From: Candidatus Gastranaerophilales bacterium
GTDB lineage: Bacteria > Cyanobacteriota > Vampirovibrionia > Gastranaerophilales > Gastranaerophilaceae
Reading direction: 5' to 3'
Assembly (NCBI GenBank): GCA_944324225.1
Contig: CALUVL010000003.1
Location: 1-64,000 of the forward strand
Length of the DNA: 64,000 bases
Under the pieces are notes generated by a model, which saw only the letters and a program-made list of their open reading frames with translations, was not told the DNA's origin and ran no database searches. Positions 8,440 through 17,593 of this stretch are shown in pieces. The position numbers and the translations under genes were made by a program. Within the stretch, counting starts at the first letter, position 1, and each line of letters starts with the position of its first letter.

Positions 8440-9947
8440 ATTACGCTTCCCTCAAATACTTTTCGTGCTTCTTCTCTGTCGTCAAAGTGAATTGTTCTGT
8501 CTTTTAATATTTGGTAATCCTCATGACCTTTACCTGCAATGATTACAACGTCATTGTTTCCTGCAATTGTTTTTAATAAAGCTATTGCATGTCCTCTGTC
8601 CGGTTCCACAGTTACTGTTTCTGTGTTTACGTTTTTGAGCCCTGCAATGATGTCTGTTATAATCTGTTGTGGATCTTCGCTTCTCGGGTTATCGCTTGTA
8701 ATGATAATTTTGTCTGCAATTCTTTCTGCTATGGCGCCCATCTTAGGTCTTTTGGTGGCATCTCTGTCCCCGCCACAGCCGAAAAGACAAATTAATTTAC
8801 CGTCTTTTGGGGTAATTTCTCTTGCGGAATTGAGAACATTTTCAAGTCCATCTGGTGTATGAGCGTAATCAACTATTACAAGTGGTTTTTTGACCACAAC
8901 TTCAAATCTTCCCGCAACTCCTTTTACATTTTCAAGTGCCTTAAGCGCCGTTTTAACGTCAATGCCAAGTGCAATTGATGCCGTAACCGCCGCTAATACG
9001 TTATAGACACTGAACATCCCGTTCATATGGAGATTTACTTTGTACGAACTTTCTTTTTCGAGTTGTTCATGGTTTGATAGGACTTTGTTGTTGACCGTAA
9101 GTGTAAATTCAGCGCCGTTAAGAGAAAAATTAATATCTTTTGCTTTTACATCAGCATCTTTTTTAACACCGTAAGTGTATTTTCTGACACCTTCGGGGAT
9201 TACGCTTAAGAATTTTTCTGCATAACTGTCATCATTGTTAATCACTGCAAAATCACCTTCAGAAAGATGTTTGAAAAGCAGAGCTTTAGCTTCAAAATAA
9301 TTTTCCATTGTAATATGGTAGTCAAGATGATCCTGAGTAAGGTTTGTAAATACTGCTCCGTTAAACTGGCATCCGCCGACACGATTCTGTTCAAGAGCGT
9401 GCGAGCTTACTTCCATAACAACATTGTCAATTTTTTCAACATCTTTAATCATTCTTAAAGTTGCCTGAAGTTCAGGAGCCTGCGGGGTTGTGTGTTTTGC
9501 ATCCCGGTATTCTCCGCTTGATGAGAGTTTGTAGCCTAGAGTGCCTATCAACGCACATTTTTGTCCGTTTTCCTCAAGAATTTTTTGAATAAGATGGGTA
9601 ACGGTTGTTTTGCCGTTTGTGCCGGTAATTCCGATAAGATTGATGCCTTTTGAGGGGCTTGAATAAAATCTGTCTGCAATGTCTGCAATCTTATGTCTGG
9701 TTGAGGAAACCACAATTTGCGGAATTTTGCCTGCTTCTACAGTATGTTCAACCAGTAGGGCAACAGCGCCGTTTTCGATTGCATTTTTTGCATATTCGTG
9801 TCCGTCAGTGTATTCACCTGTAAGACAAATGAAAATATCTCCAGGTTTTGTCGTTTTGGAATTATACGAAATCCCTGTTATTTCTACATTTTTAAAGTTT
9901 ATTAAATCTTTGTAATCCAAATGCTCAATGAGTTCATCAAGTTTCAT
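8436..9947 (-). CDS. murE: UDP-MurNAc-tripeptide synthetase (meso-DAP adding)
   Basis: A 503-aa Mur ligase that adds the third residue to UDP-MurNAc-L-Ala-D-Glu in the cytoplasm. The ATP-binding loop GITGTNGKTTVTHL is near residue 105 and the C-terminal domain carries FGCGGDRDATKRPKMG. The specificity motif DNPRSEDP contains DNPR, characteristic of meso-diaminopimelate enzymes, implying DAP-type peptidoglycan. It lies 5 bp after the PBP gene and overlaps the NagA-like gene by 4 bp (ATGA). Confidence 0.97.
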   Translation of the reverse strand: MKLDELIEHLDYKDLINFKNVEITGISYNSKTTKPGDIFICLTGEYTDGHEYAKNAIENGAVALLVEHTVEAGKIPQIVVSSTRHKIADIADRFYSSPSKGINLIGITGTNGKTTVTHLIQKILEENGQKCALIGTLGYKLSSSGEYRDAKHTTPQAPELQATLRMIKDVEKIDNVVMEVSSHALEQNRVGGCQFNGAVFTNLTQDHLDYHITMENYFEAKALLFKHLSEGDFAVINNDDSYAEKFLSVIPEGVRKYTYGVKKDADVKAKDINFSLNGAEFTLTVNNKVLSNHEQLEKESSYKVNLHMNGMFSVYNVLAAVTASIALGIDVKTALKALENVKGVAGRFEVVVKKPLVIVDYAHTPDGLENVLNSAREITPKDGKLICLFGCGGDRDATKRPKMGAIAERIADKIIITSDNPRSEDPQQIITDIIAGLKNVNTETVTVEPDRGHAIALLKTIAGNNDVVIIAGKGHEDYQILKDRTIHFDDREEARKVFEGSVI

Positions 9948-9952
9948 TTTTT

Positions 9953-11692
9953 TTAGTCATCTCCTTTTTTAGCGGGTATCTTATCTTGTTTCAAGTTTAA
10001 AATTCTTGCTGTCTGGGTTGCAACTTCCTTGAATACCGGTCCTGCAACTGTGTTGCCCCATATTGCTCCGACTTTTGCGCTGTCAACCATTACGTAAATC
10101 AAAATCTGCGGATCTGAGGCAGGAAGGTAGCCTATTGTTGATGTGTACATATAGGGCGTGTAGCCTGCGGCATTTTCTTTCGGTTTTCTTGATGTCCCAG
10201 TTTTGGCTGCAACGTTGTAGTTGTCCATTTTTATAACAGATCGTCCATTGTTTACACTTTCAGCAAGCAGTTTTGTAATTGTTTTAGCGGTTTCCTGGGT
10301 TACGACCTGAGTGTAGTGAATTTTCTGGTCATATTCTTCCTGGGAATACTTAATTATATGAGGTGTAACTTTGACTCCGTTGTTGGCAAGTGCTTGAACT
10401 GCTGATATCATCTGCATTGCCGTAACAGAAGTGCCATATCCGTAGGACATTGTTGCCTGAATGCCTTTGTCCCACTGTGCCCAGTACGGCAAAAGTCCAG
10501 AGGATTCACCTGGTAAGTCTATGCCTGTTTTGGAACCGAATCCGAAGTTTTTTAATACATCATAAAATTCTTTGGGAGTCATTGTTTTTGCAACATTGAT
10601 TGCTCCGATATTGCTTGAATGTTCAAACAGATATTCCAGAGATATTTCTCCTGGATAGGGGTGAATGTCATAATCGTAGTTTTTGATTTCCCAGTTCCCG
10701 ATTTTTGTTTTACCAGTATCCATAATCTTGGAGTGCTCATTAATTTTGCCAAGACTCATGGCGGCAGCAACGGTTATAATCTTGAATGTCGAACCTGGCG
10801 GGAAAACGTCTGTCAGTGTCCAGTTTTTAATCTGTTCTGCTGTTGCTTTGCGGTAATTGTTCGGATCGTAAGTCGGATATATTGCATATGCCAGAATTTC
10901 ACCATTTTTGGGATTCATTACTATAACGGTTCCTCTAAGGGCTTCTTTTTCATCAACCATTTTTTGAAGTTCTTTTTCACAGATATGCTGGATTGCTGCA
11001 TCTATTGTAAGTGTAAGATTTTCTCCTTTTGGAGGCTGAGTTGTCGCAACAGGATCTGTTGTGAAGTCATATATGATTTTGCCATCCCTTGAGCTTTGAA
11101 ATTTGACAGGATTTTCGACATTTTCAAGCTTGTCTTTTGCCGTGTATTCAACTCCGTTTGCAATGTCAGCATCAAAATTGTAATATCCGAGAACGTGTGC
11201 GGCAAGTGTTCCTTGAGGATATTCACGGGTATTTTTTTTGCCCATGGAGATTTCTCTCAGGTGAAGTTTTGCAATTTCTTTTGCGGCATTTCGGTCAATA
11301 TCTTTTTTTATTGTTATAACAGGCCCCGGTTTTTTAAGGGTTTGTGCAAGCTGATCTTTTGGAATTCTTAAAATAGGGGCAAGAAGTTTTGCCAGTTCTT
11401 CAGGTGAACTGTCGTAATTTGCAGGGTGGGCATAGACGTCAGAATATACTTTGTCTGTTGCAAGTTTTATCCCGTTTCTGTCATAAATATCCCCGCGCAT
11501 TGAAAATGTCCTGCCTGCACGCTGATTTTGTGCCCTGACTCTGTATTTTCCTGTATCAATTACCATTATGAAGAACAGGTAAATGACAAGTGCGGCGGCA
11601 AAGCCTACGAAAAAAATGTGAAGACAGCTCAATAGTCTGTCAAATCTTTTAAATCTTTTTTCTTTTGTCCGTTCGGACGGTTTTACTCTCAC
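9953..11692 (-). CDS. Class B penicillin-binding protein (FtsI-like transpeptidase)
   Basis: A 579-aa protein with a short cytoplasmic tail, one membrane anchor (about residues 28-47), a PBP dimerisation domain (RGDIYDRNGIKLA) and a transpeptidase domain. Active-site motifs are all visible: STFK with the nucleophilic Ser, SSN, and KTGTS near residue 500. It crosslinks periplasmic peptidoglycan. The arrangement PBP then murE resembles ftsI-murE of the division and wall cluster, which favours a septal role, but an elongation role is not excluded. First gene of its operon. Confidence 0.93.
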   Translation of the reverse strand: MRVKPSERTKEKRFKRFDRLLSCLHIFFVGFAAALVIYLFFIMVIDTGKYRVRAQNQRAGRTFSMRGDIYDRNGIKLATDKVYSDVYAHPANYDSSPEELAKLLAPILRIPKDQLAQTLKKPGPVITIKKDIDRNAAKEIAKLHLREISMGKKNTREYPQGTLAAHVLGYYNFDADIANGVEYTAKDKLENVENPVKFQSSRDGKIIYDFTTDPVATTQPPKGENLTLTIDAAIQHICEKELQKMVDEKEALRGTVIVMNPKNGEILAYAIYPTYDPNNYRKATAEQIKNWTLTDVFPPGSTFKIITVAAAMSLGKINEHSKIMDTGKTKIGNWEIKNYDYDIHPYPGEISLEYLFEHSSNIGAINVAKTMTPKEFYDVLKNFGFGSKTGIDLPGESSGLLPYWAQWDKGIQATMSYGYGTSVTAMQMISAVQALANNGVKVTPHIIKYSQEEYDQKIHYTQVVTQETAKTITKLLAESVNNGRSVIKMDNYNVAAKTGTSRKPKENAAGYTPYMYTSTIGYLPASDPQILIYVMVDSAKVGAIWGNTVAGPVFKEVATQTARILNLKQDKIPAKKGDD

Positions 11693-12115
11693 AACTTTCT
11701 CCCATTACATAGAAATATTTTAACATAAGGAATGGTAAAATCATGAAATATTAACGAATATTTACGCATACGGGCGTTGAATGGTTAAAAAGGAGAGAGA
11801 ATTGAAGTGTGTGAAGCGTATGGCATGAAATAGTTAAAGTGGTGAAGAGAATTTTTTCCATCCTAATCCCTACCAAGCTATGCTGGCGCACTCTCACAGC
11901 CGTAGTGATAACATTTTTAACTCAAATCCTCTCCTTTCACGCGTCTCTCTTTTGTCCACCTTTATTCCTTGCCCAATCCATATGAATAAAGAATAAAGTC
12001 TCACAAGGCTCATTCTTTCAACTTTAAACTATTGACCTAAGACTCCAACTTAACACCTCACGCTTAACTTAAATGATGAATGATGAAAACTTATTCTTGC
12101 CGATAATTCGAACGA
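11693..12115. other. Gene-free divergent region with strand-asymmetric composition
   Basis: This region lies between the divergent PBP and amidase genes. The left half (about 11760-11850) is purine-rich on the plus strand and the right half (about 11930-12060) is pyrimidine-rich with imperfect complementarity, so a transcript could fold into a long imperfect hairpin. No open frame with a ribosome binding site is seen. Confidence 0.4.
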
Positions 12116-12144
12116 TTGTATTTATTTAATTTACGAGCTATAAT
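12116..12144 (+). promoter_or_regulatory. Promoter of the amidase gene, leaderless start
   Basis: TTGTAT, a 17-bp spacer, then TATAAT. Only 7 bp separate the -10 box from the amidase ATG, so transcription would begin at or next to the start codon. No Shine-Dalgarno sequence is present, which agrees. Confidence 0.65.
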
Positions 12145-12151
12145 TATCAGT

Positions 12152-13501
12152 ATGAAATATTTTAGTTTAATTTTTGCTGTTTTGTTGGGTGCCCAGTCTG
12201 TTTATGCTCTGGATGTTGTGTATCCAAAGAAAAATGATGTAACAATAAATTCACCGTCTACTTTTTTTGTTGGAAATGCTGATACATCAATTCCTCTCAA
12301 AATTAATGGTGTTGATATTCCTGTGCATAAATCAGGTGGCTTTGCTTATGCTGTTAAACTTAATACCGGCAAAAACAAATTTGTACTTGAATCAGGTGAA
12401 GAAAAGCAATTTTTTTATATAACCCGGCCTGCTTCTAGATATATTGGTTATACAACTCAAAACACGGAATTACCATATGAAACAGCCAGAACTTTTGTGA
12501 CTGTCCAAGAAAATGTTCCGCTTCGTTCTACACCTGTTGACAGTGGAAATAATAGAATTGCACATTACAAAAAAGGCATACCGCTTTTTGTAGTTGGTGA
12601 AAAAAGCGGATTTTATAAAATTAAACTTAATAGTAAAGAATTTGCGTGGGTTGCTTTTAGCGATGTAACTTCTGCTGATGAGTTTACCCCTGCAAAACTA
12701 TTAAGACGAGAAGTTGTTGATAATCCTGATTATTATATTTTTAAAATAGATTTTGATAAAAAAGTTCCTTATTTAATAGAGGACGAACATCCTTTAATAG
12801 TGAAATTTTTTAACATTGAAGGTAAACCTGATAATACGTTTATTTTTAAGTTTCCGCTCAAACAGAAACTTGTCGGCTACAGCGGGGAGTTTGACGGTAA
12901 TACTTTTGTGTTAAAGGTTAGAAAATTCCCGAAAATCAGAAAGGATAGACCCCTTAAAAATATAAAAATAGTTGTTGATGCAGGGCATGGCGGAGATGAA
13001 ATCGGAGCAATCGGATGTTTGAGAAACAATGAAAAGGATGTAAACCTTGCAATTGCCAAAACTCTTGAAACCGAGCTGAAACTTAGAGGGGCAAAAGTTG
13101 TTATGAGCCGCTCAGGTGATGAAACCGTCGGATTGTTGGATAGGGTTAAAAAAACTAATGAAAATGAAGCAATGATATTTATAAGTATTCATGGAAATGC
13201 GCTTCCTGATAATATGGATCCGAATGAGCACGAAGGTACAAGTGTTTTCTATTATTACCCGCAGGCAAAGCCTCTTGCTGACAGTATTTTAAAATCAATG
13301 ACCGAGCAGCTTCCCTTGAGTGATGACAGAGTAAGGCAGGGTAGTCTTGCTGTTGTCCGTAATACTGCGGCTTTGAGTGTTCTTATTGAAGTCGGATATC
13401 TTATCAATCCGTCAGACAATGCATATTTGCTTGATAAAGAAATTCAGGCAAATGCTGCAAAAGCAATTGCTGACGGGGTTGAAGCTTTTATTAGAGAATA
13501 A
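12152..13501 (+). CDS. N-acetylmuramoyl-L-alanine amidase (Amidase_3)
   Basis: A 449-aa exported wall hydrolase. The signal peptide is MKYFSLIFAVLLGAQSVYA; the longer frame upstream would begin inside the promoter. The middle has an SH3-like segment (about 110-180). The C-terminal zinc amidase domain holds VVDAGHGGDEIGAIG, the motif SIHGNA, and the catalytic Glu in VLIEVGYLINPSDN. It cleaves the bond between MurNAc and the stem peptide in the periplasm, as AmiC-type enzymes do in cell separation. Confidence 0.93.
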   Translation: MKYFSLIFAVLLGAQSVYALDVVYPKKNDVTINSPSTFFVGNADTSIPLKINGVDIPVHKSGGFAYAVKLNTGKNKFVLESGEEKQFFYITRPASRYIGYTTQNTELPYETARTFVTVQENVPLRSTPVDSGNNRIAHYKKGIPLFVVGEKSGFYKIKLNSKEFAWVAFSDVTSADEFTPAKLLRREVVDNPDYYIFKIDFDKKVPYLIEDEHPLIVKFFNIEGKPDNTFIFKFPLKQKLVGYSGEFDGNTFVLKVRKFPKIRKDRPLKNIKIVVDAGHGGDEIGAIGCLRNNEKDVNLAIAKTLETELKLRGAKVVMSRSGDETVGLLDRVKKTNENEAMIFISIHGNALPDNMDPNEHEGTSVFYYYPQAKPLADSILKSMTEQLPLSDDRVRQGSLAVVRNTAALSVLIEVGYLINPSDNAYLLDKEIQANAAKAIADGVEAFIRE

Positions 13502-13592
13502 TTGTAAAATAATGTGATTTTTAGTACAAAAATTAACAAAAAAAATTATGTTTAGTTTTATATACGTATAGGTAAAAGTTTAAGGAAATGCT

Positions 13593-14234
13593 ATGCAAAT
13601 AGATAAAACAAACAATACTGCTCAAAGAATTGCTTATACACTGGCAGGCTGCGGAATCGGTGCTGTAGCAGGCTGGGCAGGTGACAGGATTGCAAAACCT
13701 TTGTTTAAAGATGATGCAATTACAGATTCTTTTGTGAAAAAAGTTACGGAGAAGGAAAATAAATTAAATGAAAATGATTTCAAAGTTTTTGTTGATGATT
13801 TGAAAAAAATCTCTGCCTCCGGAGATCTTAAAAATACGCAGGAGTTTACAAAAGCTTATTTTGCAGATTTGACTGTTCCTGAGGAAATCAAAACTTTTAG
13901 CAATCAGATGCTTGATGATTTAAAATCCGAATTCGGAGACGGAATTGTTGACGGAAATTTTGATGATTACAGAGCAAAGGCTGGTGTTTCTCCTGATGAT
14001 TTGCCGCTTCAAAAAGAAAGAATTAAATCGGCAATTGATTTTAAAAATAAAACTGTTAAAAAATTATCGGAAAATGCCGATTTGTCGGATAAAAATTTAT
14101 TTGCAGCTTTGAAGAAAACAATTTTTGAAACCAGATTGAAGTCTGCCGGCAAAAGTGCGGCTATAGTTGCCATAATACTTGGTGCTGCCGGCTATGGACT
14201 TTCTGTGCTAACCGGTAATAAAAATAAATCTTAG
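13593..14234 (+). CDS. Hypothetical protein with hydrophobic ends
   Basis: A 213-aa protein I do not recognise. A glycine/alanine-rich hydrophobic helix near the N-terminus (TLAGCGIGAVAGWAG) and another near the C-terminus (AAIVAIILGAAGYGLSVL) flank a charged, helical Lys/Asp-rich domain. AAGGAA lies 5 bp before the ATG. It follows the amidase by 91 bp on the same strand and converges on a glycosyltransferase. The layout resembles small envelope-anchored proteins such as the one at 37452-38159. Function unknown. Confidence 0.7.
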   Translation: MQIDKTNNTAQRIAYTLAGCGIGAVAGWAGDRIAKPLFKDDAITDSFVKKVTEKENKLNENDFKVFVDDLKKISASGDLKNTQEFTKAYFADLTVPEEIKTFSNQMLDDLKSEFGDGIVDGNFDDYRAKAGVSPDDLPLQKERIKSAIDFKNKTVKKLSENADLSDKNLFAALKKTIFETRLKSAGKSAAIVAIILGAAGYGLSVLTGNKNKS

Positions 14235-14242
14235 AATGTATT

Positions 14243-15106
14243 TTATAAAGCTGGATTTTGTTTGCTTAATCGTTTCCATTTAATAAAATTAAAAAGTCTG
14301 AATAATTTATATTTAGATGTTGTTTTGAGCTTGATGACAGTTATGCCGAAGAATTTGTATTTTGAAATAACAGGAACGTACAAAGAGGGATTAATACTAT
14401 GTTCTTTAAAAAACTGTTCAATGAATTCCATCGCATAATTATAGTCGTTTTTGGTTTTAGCATCTTTTCCGGTTACGATTGAATTTCGTGTCCGCCAGTA
14501 ATAATAAAAAGTGTCGGGTACTGTTACTAAGGTTTTTAGATAATATAAAACCTGCGGGGTGAAAATTACATCTTCAAAAAGTCTGTTCGGTTCAAACTTT
14601 AAATTAAATTTTTTTAATTCTTCAGCTTTGTAGATTTTATTCCAAATATATGATTTGTCCGGAAAATCGCATAAATCCAATTTTTGTTCCAGGTCATGTG
14701 TAATAGTACTTTCTTTAAATTTTAAGTGATATTTTTGGTGTAAGCTGTTTAATCTTATAATTCCGGCTGCAGCCATATCTGCATTGTACTTTTTGGCGTT
14801 TAAGTATAATTTTTCAAAAAAATCAAGGTCAACCCAGTCATCGCTGTCCGTAAATCCAATATATTCACCTGAAGCGATTTCCATGCCTTTATTCCTGCAA
14901 ACGGAAGGGCCGCTGTGCGGAATGGTTATTAATTTTATTCTGCTGTCTGTATATTGTTTTATTATTTTTTCTGAATTATCTGTAGAACTGTCATTAACGC
15001 AGATTATTTCTATATCTTTAAGTGTCTGATTCAGCAGACTGTCAAGGCATCTTTTGATGAGTTTTTCTCTGTTATATACGGGAACTATAATTGAAATTTT
15101 GGGCAT
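14243..15106 (-). CDS. Family 2 glycosyltransferase
   Basis: A 287-aa GT-A fold enzyme that adds a sugar from a nucleotide donor to a surface glycan. The N-terminal SIIVPVYNREKLIKRCLDSL, the Asp of VNDSSTDNS and the DXD-type motif TDSDDWVDL (about residue 90) are intact. The C-terminal third is basic and probably membrane-peripheral. It is a single gene, divergent from the XRE regulator at 15247. A strong promoter with an embedded palindrome lies between them, so regulator control is likely. Confidence 0.92.
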   Translation of the reverse strand: MPKISIIVPVYNREKLIKRCLDSLLNQTLKDIEIICVNDSSTDNSEKIIKQYTDSRIKLITIPHSGPSVCRNKGMEIASGEYIGFTDSDDWVDLDFFEKLYLNAKKYNADMAAAGIIRLNSLHQKYHLKFKESTITHDLEQKLDLCDFPDKSYIWNKIYKAEELKKFNLKFEPNRLFEDVIFTPQVLYYLKTLVTVPDTFYYYWRTRNSIVTGKDAKTKNDYNYAMEFIEQFFKEHSINPSLYVPVISKYKFFGITVIKLKTTSKYKLFRLFNFIKWKRLSKQNPAL

Positions 15107-15162
15107 ATTATCTACCTTATAATTAGATTAATTGTTGATAAATATTCTTATAAAGTGGATAT

Positions 15163-15179
15163 TATACTAAATAAGTATA
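15163..15179. promoter_or_regulatory. Palindromic operator overlapping the GT2 promoter
   Basis: TATACT-AAATA-AGTATA is a perfect 6-bp dyad. On the minus strand its edge forms the TATAAT -10 box of the GT2 gene, 15-16 bp from TTGACA. It is a plausible binding site for the adjacent XRE protein. Confidence 0.5.
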
Positions 15180-15246
15180 GTTGTCAAATAAAATTCTCAT
15201 ATATAGTTTGTTTATTTTTCCGAAAAGGTTAAATAAAATATAAATT

Positions 15247-15579
15247 ATGGGAACGATGAATAAATATTTGGGTTTAAAAATAAAAGAATTGAGAAAGTCG
15301 AGAGGTTTGACTCAGGCGCAGCTGGCCGAAAAGATAAATATTGACGCAAAATATTTGAGCCGGATTGAAACCGGATTGTCTTATCCTTCTTTAAAAACAA
15401 TTGAAAAAATTACTGAAATTCTTCATATTGAGGCGGGGCTGTTGTTTAATTTTTCGGAATTTAAAGATAAGGATTCAATTATTAGTGAATTAAACTATAA
15501 AATTAACAATTACCCTCTGGAAAATCTTAAACTTATGCTTAGTTTTTCAAATATTATAGATACTAAAAACATAAAATAA
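15247..15579 (+). CDS. XRE-family transcriptional regulator
   Basis: A 110-aa protein with an N-terminal Cro/CI helix-turn-helix: IKELRKSRGLTQAQLAEKI, then DAKYLSRIETGLSYPSLKTI. A roughly 40-aa C-terminal extension is rich in Leu, Asn and Lys and may dimerise. The GLTQAQLAEKINIDAKYLSRIE core resembles the regulator at 3510. It is divergent from a glycosyltransferase gene and ends in a bidirectional terminator shared with thrS. Two possible starts (ATG at 15247 or 15256); no strong ribosome binding site is visible. Confidence 0.88.
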   Translation: MGTMNKYLGLKIKELRKSRGLTQAQLAEKINIDAKYLSRIETGLSYPSLKTIEKITEILHIEAGLLFNFSEFKDKDSIISELNYKINNYPLENLKLMLSFSNIIDTKNIK

Positions 15580-15611
15580 ACAGCAGACTCTTTTTGTAGA
15601 GTCTGCTGTTT
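15578..15611. terminator. Bidirectional terminator between XRE gene and thrS
   Basis: A perfect 13-bp stem (15578-15590 with 15599-15611) around an 8-nt loop, with A/T runs on both sides. It serves the two convergent genes. Confidence 0.85.
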
Positions 15612-15633
15612 GATGTCAAAGTTTTACCTTGTC

Positions 15634-17439
15634 TTAAGCTTTAACAAGAGCTTTTGCAAAAGACTCAAGGCTTCTTGATTTAATCTCCTCTTCAATTTTT
15701 GCGATGAAATCATCAACTTTGAAAGTTCCGACCTGTCCGATTCCTCTTGCACGGACGGCAACTGAATTTGATTCAATTTCTTTGTCGCCTACAACTACAA
15801 CATAAGGAATTTTCTTGTCCTGAAGACTTTCTCTGATTTTGTAGTTCATACTTTCGGATCTGTCGTCGAGTTTTGCTCTTATACCTGCTGCGCGCATTTT
15901 TTTGTAAATTTCTTCAGCAAAATCTGCGTGTTTTTCGTTGCTGATAGGAACGATTGCAACCTGCGTAGGAGCAAGCCATGTCGGGAAAGCGCCGGCAAAA
16001 TGTTCGATTAAAATTCCGTGGAATCTTTCCATTGAACCGAAGATTACTCTGTGAAGCATTACGGGTGTTTTCATTGAGCCGTCTTTGTCCTGATATTTGA
16101 TACCGAATCTTTCAGGCAGGTTAAAGTCAAGCTGAATTGTTGCACACTGCCATGTTCTGCCGATGGCATCTTTGACTTTGAAGTCGATTTTCGGCCCGTA
16201 AAATGCGCCGTCGCCCTCATTGATGTCATATTTCATGCCGCGTCTGTCCATTGCTTCTTTCAGACCGGCTTCTGCTCTGTTCCAGTTCTCAATATCTCCG
16301 ACAAAGCTTTCCGGACGGGTTGAGAGTTCAACTTCAAACGGAAGGTTGAATATTGCCATTGTGTCTGCTACAAAATCAATAATTTCGTTGATTTCGCCGA
16401 TTAACTGTTCCGGTGTGCAGAATACGTGGGCATCATCCTGTGTGAAACCTTGAACCCTTGTTAAACCTGACAGAGCACCTGATTTTTCTTTTCTGTAAAC
16501 AGTTCCGAGTTCTGCCATTCTCAATGGTAAGGATCTGTATGAATGTCTGTTTGCCTGATAAATCAAGATATGGAACGGACAGTTCATCGGTTTTACAACG
16601 TACTGGTCATCCGAGTCGTCGTCTTTTTGTATAAAGAACATATTTTCTTTGTAGTGCCCCATATGTCCTGAAATTTCCCAGAGTTTTGATTTTGCAATCT
16701 GCGGGGTGTTTACGATTACATAACCTCTTTTTCTGTGTTCTGTTCTCCAGTAGTTTTCGATTTCTTCCCTGACAGTAGCAAGGTTCGGATGCCACAGAAC
16801 AAGACCGCCGCCGATTTCTTCTCTTACTGAGAACAAATCAAGCTTTGCACCGAGTTTTCTGTGGTCACGTTTTTCGGCTTCTTCCAGAAATGTCAGATAG
16901 TCCTGTAAATCTTCTTTATTCCAAAATGCTGTTGCATAAATTCTCTGAAGCATTTTGTTTTTTTCGTTGCCTCTCCAGTATGCGCCTGCAACCTTGAGTA
17001 ACTTAATTGCGTTTGCTTTGATGAATGAGGTGTTTGGAATGTGAGGGCCTGCGCAAAGATCGTTGAACAGAACATTTCCGTCTTTGTCTTTTGTCAGGTA
17101 CAAAGTCGGGTTGTCGTTTCTGTGTTCTTCAAGAAGTTCTGCTTTGTAGATTTCACCCTCATCTTTGAATTCCTTAATCTGCTTGTCCACATCAGGAATT
17201 ACGTACTTTTCAAACGTAAGATTTTGTTTGATGATGTTTTTCATTTCTTCTTCGATTTTAGAGAGGTCTTCTTCAGTAAAAGCATGACCGTCTGTCAAAT
17301 CAAAATCGTAATAAAAACCGGTGTCCGTAGAAGGGCCGATAGCTAACTTTGCTGACGGAAACAGCTTCTGAACAGCCTGTGCCATGATGTGAGAGCAAGA
17401 GTGCCTCAAGATGTGTAAAGTTTCGTTGTTTTTTTCCAT
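15634..17439 (-). CDS. thrS: Threonyl-tRNA synthetase
   Basis: A 601-aa class II aminoacyl-tRNA synthetase. It starts directly in the editing region (LRHSCSHIMAQAVQKLFP with the HxxxH zinc-like motif), so the N-terminal TGS domain of long ThrRS is missing. The catalytic core has MNCPFHILIY and the motif 2 region RVQGFTQDDAHVFC. The anticodon-binding domain ends the protein (APTQVAIVPI..HADFAEEIY). A GGAAAGGAT ribosome binding site precedes the ATG. It is monocistronic with a 150-bp leader in which I see no T-box. Confidence 0.96.
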   Translation of the reverse strand: MEKNNETLHILRHSCSHIMAQAVQKLFPSAKLAIGPSTDTGFYYDFDLTDGHAFTEEDLSKIEEEMKNIIKQNLTFEKYVIPDVDKQIKEFKDEGEIYKAELLEEHRNDNPTLYLTKDKDGNVLFNDLCAGPHIPNTSFIKANAIKLLKVAGAYWRGNEKNKMLQRIYATAFWNKEDLQDYLTFLEEAEKRDHRKLGAKLDLFSVREEIGGGLVLWHPNLATVREEIENYWRTEHRKRGYVIVNTPQIAKSKLWEISGHMGHYKENMFFIQKDDDSDDQYVVKPMNCPFHILIYQANRHSYRSLPLRMAELGTVYRKEKSGALSGLTRVQGFTQDDAHVFCTPEQLIGEINEIIDFVADTMAIFNLPFEVELSTRPESFVGDIENWNRAEAGLKEAMDRRGMKYDINEGDGAFYGPKIDFKVKDAIGRTWQCATIQLDFNLPERFGIKYQDKDGSMKTPVMLHRVIFGSMERFHGILIEHFAGAFPTWLAPTQVAIVPISNEKHADFAEEIYKKMRAAGIRAKLDDRSESMNYKIRESLQDKKIPYVVVVGDKEIESNSVAVRARGIGQVGTFKVDDFIAKIEEEIKSRSLESFAKALVKA

Positions 17440-17593
17440 TTTTATCCTTTCCGGTCAGTTGACAACGTTCAAAAGACCTATCACGGGGCGGATCCCCCTA
17501 ACTAACTACAGCAAAATTTTACCACTTTAAAAACGGATTACAAGAAAAAATCTAACAAACTTATGTGCCGGCATAAATGCTCTGTTATATAAA

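Noticed and set aside
17440-17593. T-box leader of thrS
   Set aside because: No T-box consensus or specifier stem was seen; only a weak GGGG/CCCC dyad.
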